From contig NZ_RJJD01000003.1 in the NCBI RefSeq assembly GCF_003721515.1, positions 513,988 through 577,987 on the forward strand: DNA of 64,000 bases. The letters are read 5' to 3'. Position numbers and translations under genes: made by a program. Origin of the DNA: Rufibacter latericius (lineage in GTDB: Bacteria; Bacteroidota; Bacteroidia; Cytophagales; Hymenobacteraceae). Below are positions 26,962 through 35,828 of this stretch, piece by piece. The notes under the pieces are model-generated. The model was not told the origin of the DNA. It worked only from the letters and a program-made list of their open reading frames with translations, and did no database searches. Numbering within the stretch: position 1 is the stretch's first letter; every line of letters starts with the position of its first letter.

Positions 26962-28236
26962 CTAATACCTATACCACTCGCCCCACTGGTTGCGCAGGTT
27001 CTTGCGCATCTCGTTCTCCCGAGCGTTGTTGCCGGGGTTGAAGAATATGGTGCCTTTCAGTTCATCGGGCAGGAAATCCTGGGGCACGAAGTTGCCTGCG
27101 TAATCGTGGGCGTACTTGTACTCGTTTCCGTAGCCTATTTCCTTCATGAGTTTGGTGGGCGCATTGCGCAAATGCAACGGCACCGGCGGACTTCCCTGCT
27201 CCCGCACGTAAGCCCGAGCCGTTCTGATCGCTTTGTACGCTGCATTGCTTTTGGGCGAAGTGGCCAGGTAAATGGCGCATTGAGACAGAATAATATCGCA
27301 CTCGGGGTACCCGATCACCGTCACTGCCTGGAAGCACTCGTTGGCCATGATCATGGCCGTAGGATTGGCGTTCCCGATGTCCTCTGACGCCATAATGAGC
27401 ATGCGCCGGGCAATGAACTTAGGATCCTCGCCGCCTTCAATCATACGCGCCAGCCAGTACACCGTGGCATTGGGGTCTGAGCCCCGCATGGATTTGATAA
27501 ACGCTGAGATAATGTCATAGTGCGCCTCGCCGCCTTTGTCATACAAAGCCAAATTCTGCTGGGCAATCTGCTTCACCATATCATTGGTGATGACCAGTTT
27601 CTCCTGCTTTCCGCTGCCGTCAATCACAATCTCCAGCAAGTTGAGCAACTTGCGGGCATCACCGCCTGAAATGGTGAGCAGCGCCTCGTATTCCTGCACT
27701 TCAATGTCCTGGTTCTTCAGGATTTCGTCTTCGGTGAGGGCTTTTTGCACCAGTTCCACCAGTTCCTCTTTCTCCAGCGACTTCAGGATGTACACCTGGC
27801 AACGGGAAAGCAACGCCGGAATTACTTCAAACGAAGGGTTCTCGGTGGTAGCCCCAATCAGCGTCACGGTGCCTTTTTCCACCGCGCCTAACAAAGCATC
27901 CTGTTGCGATTTATTGAACCGATGGATCTCGTCAATGAACAACACCGTGCCTTGGCGTTTACGGGCCTGGTCAATCACATCCCGGATGTCTTTCACGCCC
28001 GCATTGATCGCACTCATGGCTACGAACGGCACTTTCAACTGGCCCGCAATGATCCCGGCCAGGGTAGTTTTACCCACGCCCGGCGGCCCCCAGAAAATCA
28101 TGGAAGGTACCATGCCAGCTTCAATGTAACGGCGGAGTACGCCTTTGGGGCCAACCAGGTGTTTTTGGCCGGCATATTGGTCCAGGTTGTGCGGGCGCAT
28201 GCGCTCCGGCAAAGGGGCTTTGGTGGTTTGGAACAT
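26962..28236 (-). CDS. rarA: Replication-associated recombination protein A (AAA+ ATPase)
   Basis: A 424-residue clamp-loader-like ATPase, conserved from bacteria to the eukaryotic WRNIP1. It starts with the typical PLPERMRPHNLDQYAGQKHL, then Walker A GPPGVGKTT, Walker B VLFIDEIHRFNKSQQDALL, sensor 1 GATTENPSFEV, and the tetramerisation tail with YKYAHDYAGNFVPQDFLPDEL. It acts at stalled replication forks and DNA gaps. Length and motif order are standard. Its leader holds a 36-bp palindrome (28312-28347). Confidence 0.96.
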   Translation of the reverse strand: MFQTTKAPLPERMRPHNLDQYAGQKHLVGPKGVLRRYIEAGMVPSMIFWGPPGVGKTTLAGIIAGQLKVPFVAMSAINAGVKDIRDVIDQARKRQGTVLFIDEIHRFNKSQQDALLGAVEKGTVTLIGATTENPSFEVIPALLSRCQVYILKSLEKEELVELVQKALTEDEILKNQDIEVQEYEALLTISGGDARKLLNLLEIVIDGSGKQEKLVITNDMVKQIAQQNLALYDKGGEAHYDIISAFIKSMRGSDPNATVYWLARMIEGGEDPKFIARRMLIMASEDIGNANPTAMIMANECFQAVTVIGYPECDIILSQCAIYLATSPKSNAAYKAIRTARAYVREQGSPPVPLHLRNAPTKLMKEIGYGNEYKYAHDYAGNFVPQDFLPDELKGTIFFNPGNNARENEMRKNLRNQWGEWYRY

Positions 28237-28311
28237 GGGAAGCGGTTTCTGGTGTACCTCTCGGGATTAAGCCGAAGGAAACAAAAGGCAATTTACTTTC
28301 TTTCTCCCACT

Positions 28312-28347
28312 GTTTTGGGACAGATTTTCAGAAATACCCCTAAAAAC
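28312..28347. repeat. 36-bp palindrome family copy
   Basis: GTTTTGGGACAGATTTTC on the left, GAAATACCCCTAAAAAC on the right. It is 76 bp upstream of rarA and not near any stop codon, so this copy cannot be a simple 3' end. Confidence 0.7.
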
Positions 28348-28477
28348 ACGTGACGGATAGTTGCCTTGGAGAAAGCGTTTTTAAGATGGAGCAGGTCCAG
28401 GCAATTCCGCTTAACCTGGTTTGCAGACCTGCGTATGCGTTGGAAAGGCCTTTCTGCTCACCAAAACCTAACATAAG

Positions 28478-28903
28478 ATGGAAACTTCAACAGCCGGGCG
28501 CACCCTCCTGAAGGCCGTGGCCGCTTTTACCACCGTGGGTGGTTTTCTGATGGACTGGAACAAAACCCACCTGTTCAACCCCGCCTGGACACCCCACGCC
28601 CGGTTCCATGACGCCATGACCATCTTGAACGGAACGCTCCTGGGGGCAAGCAGCCTGTACCTGCTCCAAAAGAAAGACGGGGACCAAGAGGCAAACCTGA
28701 AGGCTGGGGCGCTGCTGCCGGCCATTTTTTACCTGGCTCAGGCGGGCAGTTTCACCTTCCCGGGTGCCAAAGGCATGGACGCAGAATTCCCCGAGAAAAT
28801 CCCCAGCGTGGGAAGGCTCCGGCTAAACGAAGGTCCGTTTTCCCTGGTGATGCTGGCGGCTTTGGGTGCGGGTTACCTTTTAGCGAGACAAGACACAAAG
28901 TAG
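28478..28903 (+). CDS. Small membrane protein, possibly DUF6640-like
   Basis: This 141-residue protein has four hydrophobic stretches and the distinctive WNKTHLFNPAWTPHARFHDA motif near residues 27-46, which I associate, from memory and without certainty, with the DUF6640 family of unknown function. A LRLNEGPFSLVMLAALGAGYLL segment ends the protein. It stands alone, divergent from rarA. No catalytic signature is recognised. Confidence 0.65.
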   Translation: METSTAGRTLLKAVAAFTTVGGFLMDWNKTHLFNPAWTPHARFHDAMTILNGTLLGASSLYLLQKKDGDQEANLKAGALLPAIFYLAQAGSFTFPGAKGMDAEFPEKIPSVGRLRLNEGPFSLVMLAALGAGYLLARQDTK

Positions 28904-28914
28904 CTTTCCGTCCT

Positions 28915-28950
28915 GCTTCGGGGCTGTTTTTGAGAAAACACCCTTAAAAC
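28915..28950. repeat. 36-bp palindrome family, strong copy
   Basis: It begins 11 bp after the stop of the DUF6640-like gene, with GCTTCGGGGCTG facing CACCCTTAAAAC around TTTTTGAGAAAA. Confidence 0.8.
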
Positions 28951-29042
28951 CAGCTAGCTCTTTTTGCCCGTTCTTCACTTTCTGTAAGGCGATTTGCCTT
29001 AAACCTCGGATGTAATTTTTGAGACGGAGATGCAAAGCGTGG

Positions 29043-29077
29043 ATCATCCCCCTACCCCCTTCAAAGGGGACCATCCG
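29043..29077. repeat. Dispersed repeat fragment, C/G-rich
   Basis: CCCCCTACCCCCTTCAAAGG, continuing into GGACC, is a form I recall as frequently repeated between genes in Bacteroidota genomes. Only one copy lies in this window, so repetition cannot be shown here. Confidence 0.4.
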
Positions 29078-29112
29078 AATAGCAAATCAAACGCGTTTTC
29101 TTATTCATTCAC

Positions 29113-30522
29113 TTACCCCAAGGTAGACGGACAAACAAAGGAGGTTCTGGGAACATCGGTTTCCGCGAGGGCTTTGAAGCCTCCGGCTACGTCTACCAGG
29201 TTGTTGTACCCGCGGGCTTTCAGGATAGAGGCCGCTACCATGGAGCGGTAACCGCCGGCGCAGTGCAGGTACACCGTTCCTTCTTTCGGGATTTCAGGTA
29301 AGTGTTCGTTTAGGGCACTTAAAGGAACGTTAAGGGCACCTTCTACATGCTCCGCGCTGTATTCACTTGGTTTCCGGACGTCAATAACTACGGGGGTTTC
29401 CTCTTTCAGGCGTTGGGCAAATTCCTGGGCAGAGATGGAGAGCAAAGTATCGGTTTCCCGGCCAGCGGCTTTCCAGGCATCCAGCCCGTTTTGTAGGTAA
29501 CCCAGAGTGTGGTCATAGCCCACCCGGGCCAGGCGGGTCACTACTTCCTCTTCGCGGCCAGCGTCGGACAGGAATACCAGGGGCTGTTGGATGTCGGGGA
29601 TGAGTTCGCCTACCCAGGGGGCAAAGCTGCCGTCCAGTCCGATGTTGATGGAGTTAGGAATGTGCCCGGCGGAGAAATCGGCGGCTTTACGGGTATCCAG
29701 CACCAGAGCTCCAGTCTCGTTTACCACCGCCTCGAAGGCTTCTGGGGAAAGGGCTTGCAGGCCTTGGCTCAGCACGTTTTCAATATTGGCGTAGCCTTGC
29801 TTGTTCAGTTGCACATTCAGGGGGAAATAGCCCGGAGGAGGCAACAATCCGTCTGTTACCTCTTTCACGAACTCGGCTTCGGTCATATCGGCCCGGAGGG
29901 CATAGTTCGTTTTCTTCTGGTTTCCTAAAGTATCGAAAGTCTCCTTGCTCATGTTCTTGCCGCAGGCGCTTCCGGCCCCGTGGGCGGGGTACACCAACAC
30001 ATCATCGGCTAGGGGCATGATCTTGGTGCGGAGCGAATGGAACAGGATTCCGGCCAGTTGTTCCTGGTTCAGGTCTGACTTGGCGGCCAGGTCTGGGCGG
30101 CCCACATCGCCTATGAACAGGGTGTCGCCGGTGAAAAGCGCGTAATCTTTGCCATTCTCGTCTTTGAGCAGATACGTCACTGATTCCAGGGTGTGGCCCG
30201 GCGTGTGGAGCACCTGAAGGGTGACCCCGCCCACCGTCAGCACTTCACCGTCCTGGGCCAGATACGCCTCAAACGTAGGCTGGGCCGCGGCTCCGTACAC
30301 AATGGTAGCTCCGGTAGCCTGCGCCAAATCCACGTGCCCTGACACGAAATCGGCGTGGAAGTGGGTTTCCAGCACGTATTTGATGGTAGCCTGGTCTTTC
30401 TGGGCTTTCAGCAGATACGGCTTTATCTCGCGCAGCGGATCAATGATGGCAGCTTCTCCGTTGCTCTCAATGTAATACGCTCCCTGGGCCAGGCACCCGG
30501 TATAGATCTGTTCTACTTTCAT
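29113..30522 (-). CDS. MBL-fold hydrolase with two rhodanese domains (persulfide dioxygenase-like)
   Basis: A 469-residue protein: ETHE1/Blh-like metallo-beta-lactamase domain (residues 1-240; metal motif THFHADFVSGH, second His in TPGHT, later HGAGSACG) followed by two rhodanese domains (about 260-350 and 370-465). The second has Cys in LHCAGGYRS, the expected active site; the first has no such Cys (VFLSDAGREE) and looks inactive. Related fusions oxidise glutathione persulfide and transfer sulfane sulfur. I start at ATG 30522 (MKVEQIYTG), not the in-frame ATG at 30564. It follows the TauE/SafE gene by 90 bp on the same strand, which fits sulfide detoxification with sulfite export. Confidence 0.92.
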   Translation of the reverse strand: MKVEQIYTGCLAQGAYYIESNGEAAIIDPLREIKPYLLKAQKDQATIKYVLETHFHADFVSGHVDLAQATGATIVYGAAAQPTFEAYLAQDGEVLTVGGVTLQVLHTPGHTLESVTYLLKDENGKDYALFTGDTLFIGDVGRPDLAAKSDLNQEQLAGILFHSLRTKIMPLADDVLVYPAHGAGSACGKNMSKETFDTLGNQKKTNYALRADMTEAEFVKEVTDGLLPPPGYFPLNVQLNKQGYANIENVLSQGLQALSPEAFEAVVNETGALVLDTRKAADFSAGHIPNSINIGLDGSFAPWVGELIPDIQQPLVFLSDAGREEEVVTRLARVGYDHTLGYLQNGLDAWKAAGRETDTLLSISAQEFAQRLKEETPVVIDVRKPSEYSAEHVEGALNVPLSALNEHLPEIPKEGTVYLHCAGGYRSMVAASILKARGYNNLVDVAGGFKALAETDVPRTSFVCPSTLG

Positions 30523-30612
30523 ATTCTTTACGCTTGACTTCTCAAAATTAAACGTTTCTGGCAAATCGGACTTTAAACCCCTTTGTTTCCAGCATTAGCT
30601 ACCGCCTGCGTT

Positions 30613-31404
30613 TTAAGGCTGAATTTCTTTTAACAGGATGAAAACGCCCATGCACAGCACAAACCACCCGAAGCCTTTTTTCAAGGCTTTGCTGTTGATT
30701 TTATGGGCATACGCCGCTCCCGCCCAAATACCCACGCCAGACAGCCCCGAAAACGTGAGCAGGAAACCCCAGTCAATGGAGTAATGGAACATATCGCCCA
30801 GGAACCCTACAAGAGAATTCCCTGCGATGAGTACCAAAGACGTGCCAACTGCTGTTTTCATGTCCAGGCGCAGCAAAAGGACCAGGGCGGGGATAATAAG
30901 GAAACCACCGCCCGCCCCCACCAACCCGGAGATGAGGCCTACCAAAACAGCCTGACTACATACGAGCAAATAATGGGGTCGTTTAGGATTCTGGAATTGG
31001 ATTGGATGGCCTCGGTCCTGAATCATGCGGCAGGCTGCGCCCACCATAAGAAAGGCAAACAGCACCATCACAAATTCCTCTTTGGTCACCTTCAGCTTTC
31101 CCAGTTCAAACAAGTGATGAGGCAAAGCCGGCATCAGGTACAGCCGAGTCAGGTAAATGGTGAGCACCGAGGGAACCCCGAACATCACCAGGGTGGGCCC
31201 GTGCACCAGGCCTTTCCGGAGGAACCGCATGCCCCCAATAGAGCTGGTGGCGCCCACCACAAACAAGGAATAAGACGTGGCGATAACCGGATTCAGACCG
31301 ATGAGGTACACCAGAATGGGAACGGTTAAAATAGAGCCTCCGCTGCCGGTAAGCCCTAGGGTACCTCCTATCAATACTGCGGCCAGGTAGCCTACTATTT
31401 CCAT
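30613..31404 (-). CDS. Sulfite/organosulfonate exporter, TauE/SafE family
   Basis: A 263-residue membrane protein with about eight hydrophobic segments and the two family half-repeats: LAAVLIGGTLGLTGSGGSIL at the start and VLVGLISGLVGAGGGFLIIP in the middle. The TauE/SafE family moves sulfur oxyanions or related anions. It is upstream of and co-oriented with the MBL-rhodanese gene, so sulfite or thiosulfate made by persulfide oxidation is a likely substrate (inference). Its leader holds the palindrome copy at 31474-31509. Confidence 0.92.
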   Translation of the reverse strand: MEIVGYLAAVLIGGTLGLTGSGGSILTVPILVYLIGLNPVIATSYSLFVVGATSSIGGMRFLRKGLVHGPTLVMFGVPSVLTIYLTRLYLMPALPHHLFELGKLKVTKEEFVMVLFAFLMVGAACRMIQDRGHPIQFQNPKRPHYLLVCSQAVLVGLISGLVGAGGGFLIIPALVLLLRLDMKTAVGTSLVLIAGNSLVGFLGDMFHYSIDWGFLLTFSGLSGVGIWAGAAYAHKINSKALKKGFGWFVLCMGVFILLKEIQP

Positions 31405-31473
31405 GTTTCGTTTTTTGCTTCGGCAAAGGTAGAAGATACTTTGACCTGACCCAGAAACTAAATTAATGGAAAC

Positions 31474-31509
31474 GTTTAAAGGCCGTTTTCAGGAAAAGAA
31501 GCCTAAAAG
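31474..31509. repeat. 36-bp palindrome family copy
   Basis: GTTTAAAGGCCGTTTTC and GGAAAAGAAGCCTAAAAG. It lies between the divergent genes at 31404 (-) and 31612 (+), so it is in an upstream position for both. Confidence 0.65.
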
Positions 31510-31611
31510 AAAAGAAAGCTCTGAACCGGTATGCCCCCAGTGTGAAGCTTCTTGCCTTGTCAGAGACAAAATAATCTCTTTATATTAGGCCATCACTTGA
31601 TCAATCTCGCC

Positions 31612-32352
31612 ATGCTGCTGCTAAACCTGTTTCTGCCGGTGGTTCTTTCCATCGCCTCTTTTCTCAACCCTAACCCACCGGCCCTTACCGGACAGGAGGT
31701 TCTGAAGAAGATGCACGCCAAGTACCAAGGCAAGTTTGATCCTTACTTCACCTTTGACCAAACGGCAGTCAGCTACAAAAGCCCTACTGATTCTTCTTCC
31801 CAGGTGTGGCACGAGGCCATTGCTTTCCCGGGCAAACTGGTGATCAAGTTTGGGGAGTTTGAGAAAGGGAATGGCGCTCTATTTGCCCAGGACAGCCAGT
31901 ACGTGTTCAAAGACAATGTCCTGCAAAACCGTAGCCGGAGGGTACATGAGGTTTTGGTTTTGGGGTTTGATGTGTACCACCAGCCAGTGGAACGCACCAT
32001 CGGCCAAATGCAGGAAGCGGGTATTGACCTATCCAAAGCCTTCTCCACCACCTGGCAGGGCCGAAAAGTGTACGTGGTAGGCGTGAGTTCCCTGGACGAG
32101 AAAGCCAGCCACTTTATCATTGACCAGGAGAAGCTTTGGGTACTGCAAACGGTTAGGCAAACCGGCGAGCGACGTAACACCGTGGAGTTGAAAGGCTACC
32201 AAAACGTGCAAGGCAACTGGATCGCTACGGACCTGACCTTTTACCTGAACGGGGCCAAGACCCTGCACGAAGTATATTACAACATGCGTTTCCCTAAAAC
32301 ACTCCCTGACCATCTGTTTACCGTGGCCGGGTTTCCGGCGGCCCGCTGGTAA
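31612..32352 (+). CDS. Secreted LolA-like / outer-membrane lipoprotein-sorting-type protein
   Basis: A 246-residue exported protein. The signal peptide MLLLNLFLPVVLSIASFLNP is followed by LTGQEVLKKMHAKYQGKFDPYFTFDQTAVSY, the usual lead-in of LolA-fold proteins, then a run of antiparallel strands. I start at ATG 31612; an in-frame TTG 60 bp upstream gives a poor signal peptide. LolA-fold proteins bind lipid acyl chains, but this one is shorter and could equally be a stand-alone family. The context gives no partner. Confidence 0.65.
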   Translation: MLLLNLFLPVVLSIASFLNPNPPALTGQEVLKKMHAKYQGKFDPYFTFDQTAVSYKSPTDSSSQVWHEAIAFPGKLVIKFGEFEKGNGALFAQDSQYVFKDNVLQNRSRRVHEVLVLGFDVYHQPVERTIGQMQEAGIDLSKAFSTTWQGRKVYVVGVSSLDEKASHFIIDQEKLWVLQTVRQTGERRNTVELKGYQNVQGNWIATDLTFYLNGAKTLHEVYYNMRFPKTLPDHLFTVAGFPAARW

Positions 32353-32355
32353 GCT

Positions 32356-32391
32356 CCTTTCAGCCTTCTTTCAGAAAAAGAGGCAGAAAAC
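32356..32391. repeat. 36-bp palindrome family, diverged copy
   Basis: It begins 4 bp after the stop of the LolA-like gene. GCCTTCTTTC faces GAAAAAGAGGC, with a weak left terminus (CCTTT). Confidence 0.55.
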
Positions 32392-32435
32392 AGAATTGTT
32401 TCTTAGTTTCGGCAAACGAACCACCGCACCCTTCC

Positions 32436-33035
32436 ATGGCTACTTCAAAATTGACCTCAGAACAGAGCGAGCAGAAAATAGACGCCTTCTTTACCGATGC
32501 CCCGGCCTTTGCCAAACCTATCTGTGAGAAAATAAGAATAGCCATTGCCACCGCTGACCCAGCCCTGAAACCTACCTGGAAATGGAATACGCCGGTGTAC
32601 GAGAAAGCCGGCCCGGGCATGGTTTGCGCCATGAGTGCGCACAAACAGCATGTGAACCTGGCTTTTTTCCAGGGCGCTTTGCTGCAAGACCCCCACAACT
32701 TATTTTCTGGTCAGGATGCCAAAGGTATGCGTACCATCCGGTTCACCGATGTCTCGCAGGTAAATGAACCCATCTTGGTAGAATACGTGCGGGCTGCGGC
32801 CCAACTGAAGGCCGGCACCGCCGCCAAAACCACAGAGCGCAGTGTCATTGAAATCCCCGAAGACCTGAAACAGGCTTTAGCCGAGGCCCAGCAACTGGAG
32901 AAATTTGAGGGGATGGCCTATACCCACCGGAAAGAGTACGTCCGCTGGGTGACGGAAGCCAAGCGCACCGAAACCAGAGACAGCCGCATCCTGAAAACGG
33001 TTGAGCGAATCACAGAGGGCAAGAAGTTCAGTTAA
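32436..33035 (+). CDS. DUF1801 / YdeI-OmpD-associated family protein
   Basis: A 199-residue soluble protein. The N-terminal half (KIDAFFTDAPAFAKPICEKI, then TWKWNTPVYEKAGPGMVC) is the DUF1801 / YdhG fold, and the C-terminal part (VIEIPEDLKQALAEAQQLEK with YTHRKEYVRWVTEAK) is the YdeI/OmpD-associated tail. The biochemical function of the family is not established. The gene ends 8 bp inside the convergent oxidoreductase gene (33028-33035 shared). TAGTTTCG at 32404 is a one-mismatch -7 box. Confidence 0.85.
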   Translation: MATSKLTSEQSEQKIDAFFTDAPAFAKPICEKIRIAIATADPALKPTWKWNTPVYEKAGPGMVCAMSAHKQHVNLAFFQGALLQDPHNLFSGQDAKGMRTIRFTDVSQVNEPILVEYVRAAAQLKAGTAAKTTERSVIEIPEDLKQALAEAQQLEKFEGMAYTHRKEYVRWVTEAKRTETRDSRILKTVERITEGKKFS

Positions 33036-33564
33036 TTCCGTTCAGCGTATCCTGTATCTCCCGCAGAAACTCCCGGATATCGCCCGGGTGACTTATATCG
33101 GTTTCCACTTCTTCGGTGGACGCATACAGGGTTCGCCCGAATTTCATGTTGAGGTACTTGGCGGTAAGTTTGAAAGGCATCTCAAACCCATCGGGCAGTT
33201 CAGAGTCGGCACCCACGGCAATCAGGAAAACGGTTTTCCCTTTTAACTGCCGGCCCACGGGTTTCTGCACGGTGACCACATCGGTGAGACGGTCAAAGAA
33301 CGTCTTCAGTAATCCGCTCATGGCGTACCAGTACACGGGCGTGGCAAATACTACCACGGAGTGCTGCACCACTAAATCCATCACCCGCTTAAAGTCATCC
33401 TTCCCCGGATAATCATTCTCGTACCGATAAGGCCAGATATGGTGGTCCAGCAGGTCTACCAATTGATGGGGAGTTTCCTGGAAAACCTTCTGAACGAAAA
33501 GCCGGGTATTGCTTTCCTTACGGGCGCTGGCCAACAGAACAAGCGGAGCGGAGGAAGTAACCAT
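33028..33564 (-). CDS. NAD(P)H-dependent FMN reductase-like flavoprotein
   Basis: A 178-residue flavodoxin-fold oxidoreductase. The FMN phosphate loop is VLLASARKESNTRLFV, followed by FATPVYWYAMSGLLKTFFDRL, the isoalloxazine-contact segment typical of NADPH-dependent FMN reductases and quinone reductases. It probably reduces flavin, quinones or azo compounds in the cytoplasm. Its 3' end overlaps the convergent DUF1801 gene by 8 bp, so neither has room for a terminator. Confidence 0.88.
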   Translation of the reverse strand: MVTSSAPLVLLASARKESNTRLFVQKVFQETPHQLVDLLDHHIWPYRYENDYPGKDDFKRVMDLVVQHSVVVFATPVYWYAMSGLLKTFFDRLTDVVTVQKPVGRQLKGKTVFLIAVGADSELPDGFEMPFKLTAKYLNMKFGRTLYASTEEVETDISHPGDIREFLREIQDTLNGIN

Positions 33565-33632
33565 GTCCGGATTAGTTTAGATATCCTTTAAAGTTACGCA
33601 TAAAACGCCCCTTTCCTTCTCAGGTTCTTTCT

Positions 33633-33668
33633 CCCTTCAAGCCGAATTAAAGAAAACAGGCATAAAAC
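33633..33668. repeat. 36-bp palindrome family, decayed copy
   Basis: The right half GAAAACAGGCATAAAAC is intact while the left half has lost GTTT. It lies in the 233-bp gap before the YgiC-like gene end, which otherwise holds nothing recognised. Confidence 0.4.
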
Positions 33669-33797
33669 GCACATTTTACCTGCCTGTATTCCGTCTCCTT
33701 TTAAGGGGTAGTAATATGTGTCATTGAGTGGAATATTCTCAGCAAGGCCTATTAACTAACCACTGAAATCTAGGAACGGACAACTGGCATCTATCCT

Positions 33798-34979
33798 CTA
33801 CTCCACCACATGCGCCACAAACTGGGAGAGATTTGTGATGATGCCCTTCTCGCGCCTGAACCCGATGGCGCTGCCTTCCCCCGCCCAGAAAACACCAGCC
33901 TGATATCGGTAGCCTTGTTCATCCTGAGGCAGTTCGGCCCAGGCCTGGTAGATGTGGGGTTGGTTGCTGTAGTCGCCCGAAGTAGAAGCTACATCGGCGC
34001 TTTCGCGTACCTGGATGTTTTGTCCTTCCCGCCCGAAATAGGGTTTCTCCACTGCTTTCCCCGAAAAGGCCGTGAACTCGGTGCGCAACAATAACGGGTG
34101 GTATGGAAACTGTTGCCACAGCCAAGCCAGCATGCCTTTGCTCTGGAAAATGAGCGAGTATGCCGGATTGGCAATGAGAACGCTGCGGGAATACTGCAAA
34201 TCTACCAAATCGGTGCAAAGTTCTGGCTCGTATTGGGCAAGCAATTCCCAGGGCACTAACTTAAAAAGAAAGGGGAACCGGCGCCATTGCTCGGCTGCGG
34301 TTTGGGCCCATACGCCCCGCTCTGCCCCCAGCGTGGAGACCTCCATCTCGTCTGCGGCGCAGATGTGCGTGTCAAAGCCGGCTTCGCGGGCAGCCTGAGA
34401 AAGCACCTCGCAATTGGTAAAATCTTCTTTGCTTTCGCCTAAATACACCAGCAGCAGCGCCGGCTCAAGTTCAGGGTTGAGTCCTTGCCAGGTTCTGAAC
34501 TGCTCTACCAAGGCCTCATACAAGCCATTGGCCTGTTGGCTTTCGTTTTTGCCGGCGGCAGCCAGGCTGGCCCACTGAACCACGGCTGTCTCGGGGATGG
34601 AGGTGGCGGTATCGGCGTTGAATTCCAGCAGTTTTATACCCTCGGGGGTTTGGGCAAAATCAAAGCGACCGTAGAGGTGCCAGTGGCGCTCATCGTTCCA
34701 GGAGTGGCGCACGGCGCGCCAGATCCGCTCCGGGATACCCATTTTGCGCAGGAAATCATCGGGCAGCTCGTCGGGCACGGCCTCTACCATCATCTGGTAA
34801 AGTGTGGAAGCCGCCTCCAGCAGATCATCGGCGGAAGCCTGCGACAACACTACCGCTTCACCTGAAAGATACGTTTGGCATTCTTCCTCCACTACCCACT
34901 CCCATCCCATCTGGTGGACCATTCGTGTGACATCGCCGTGGTGCGGCATTAACCTGATTGGGAGTGCAGTATCTGGCAT
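33798..34979 (-). CDS. Glutathionylspermidine synthase-like ATP-grasp ligase (YgiC-like)
   Basis: About 393 residues, ATP-grasp fold. Recognisable segments are RFDFAQTPEGIKLLEFNADTATSIPE, the substrate/ATP site, and PYFGREGQNIQV near the C-terminus. The family covers E. coli YgiC/YjfC and the synthetase half of Gsp; YgiC itself has no proven glutathionylspermidine activity, so the substrate stays open. I prefer ATG 34979 because the size then matches YgiC (386 residues); ATG 35024 is also in frame but lies 3 bp beyond a stable hairpin. It follows a YgiB-like lipoprotein gene, the same order as ygiB-ygiC. Confidence 0.87.
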   Translation of the reverse strand: MPDTALPIRLMPHHGDVTRMVHQMGWEWVVEEECQTYLSGEAVVLSQASADDLLEAASTLYQMMVEAVPDELPDDFLRKMGIPERIWRAVRHSWNDERHWHLYGRFDFAQTPEGIKLLEFNADTATSIPETAVVQWASLAAAGKNESQQANGLYEALVEQFRTWQGLNPELEPALLLVYLGESKEDFTNCEVLSQAAREAGFDTHICAADEMEVSTLGAERGVWAQTAAEQWRRFPFLFKLVPWELLAQYEPELCTDLVDLQYSRSVLIANPAYSLIFQSKGMLAWLWQQFPYHPLLLRTEFTAFSGKAVEKPYFGREGQNIQVRESADVASTSGDYSNQPHIYQAWAELPQDEQGYRYQAGVFWAGEGSAIGFRREKGIITNLSQFVAHVVE

Positions 34980-35027
34980 AGGAACCGGTAGAAAAGAATG
35001 ATGAAGAAGAGCTGTATTCAACAATAC

Positions 35028-35063
35028 GCTTTAAGGCTGCTTTTCTTAAAACAGCCTTAAAGC
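35028..35063. repeat. 36-bp palindrome family, perfect copy between ygiB- and ygiC-like genes
   Basis: Arms CGCTTTAAGGCTG (35027-35039) and CAGCCTTAAAGCG (35052-35064) are perfectly complementary. It may set the ratio of the two products by stopping part of the transcripts. Confidence 0.85.
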
Positions 35064-35103
35064 GGTACTTAAAATTAATCAAAGATTGTAAACGAGAAAT
35101 GGA

Positions 35104-35757
35104 TTACCCGCCAAATCCGCCAGAGGATCTTCCGCCGAAGCCTCCTGAACTTCTTCCGAAGGTACCGGAACGGCTGCTGGCAGGGCGAGAAGAACGAACG
35201 TTACCGGCCGCGGCTGATCTGCTGTACGCCCCGGTGGTACCCCGGAATGCCTGAGCCCCGCGGGCACGTTCAGCGGTTGTCTGCTGGCGCCAGGCCTCGT
35301 TCCGCTGAATGGTGTTAGGATTGGAATAATAGGCCCGGTTTGGGGAAAGCATGCGCCCAGCCATGTACCCGATGCTGCTCCACATGAGCACGTTCATCAT
35401 ACTGAAACCAGAACCGTTGTGGGGGTTGGCCTGGGTGTATTCCTGCATGCGGCGCTCCAGTTCCAACCCTTGCAGGGTATCTACTTTCCCGTCGTTGTGT
35501 TTCAGAATGGCCATCACTTCGCCGGCACCGGCAGGGCGTTCATCGGTGATGCGCCAGTTGTCTGGACTTACCTCGGTCATCTCGGTAATTACCCCTTGGC
35601 TGTACTTTGGAGCGGTTTCTCCTGCGTTCCACTCCGTGGAAGTTTCATTTTGCGCCGAGCGGTTATCTGAGCAGGAGGCTAACCCAAGGCAGGCGGCGGC
35701 GCTCACCAACAACACGTTGCGCGAGAAATCACCAATCAGGAAATAACGCTTTTTCAT
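35104..35757 (-). CDS. Gly/Ser/Arg-rich lipoprotein, YgiB-like
   Basis: A 217-residue lipoprotein with lipobox LGLASC (Cys29), a middle hydrophobic patch (MMNVLMWSSIGYMAGRMLSP) and a low-complexity tail rich in R, S and G ending SSGGFGGRSSGGFGG. E. coli YgiB (DUF1190) has the same plan: lipobox, FWMPLMAGYMMGRLM patch, T/S/R-rich tail with GGFG, and it precedes ygiC as here. Direct similarity is low, so this is a resemblance in architecture and context. The function is unknown even for YgiB. Confidence 0.75.
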   Translation of the reverse strand: MKKRYFLIGDFSRNVLLVSAAACLGLASCSDNRSAQNETSTEWNAGETAPKYSQGVITEMTEVSPDNWRITDERPAGAGEVMAILKHNDGKVDTLQGLELERRMQEYTQANPHNGSGFSMMNVLMWSSIGYMAGRMLSPNRAYYSNPNTIQRNEAWRQQTTAERARGAQAFRGTTGAYSRSAAAGNVRSSRPASSRSGTFGRSSGGFGGRSSGGFGG

Positions 35758-35828
35758 AAGTATGTAATAAAAGCCGTTTTAGGCTTGCTTCTGTAAATGT
35801 AAACGAAAAATAGGACCAAACGGGTATG

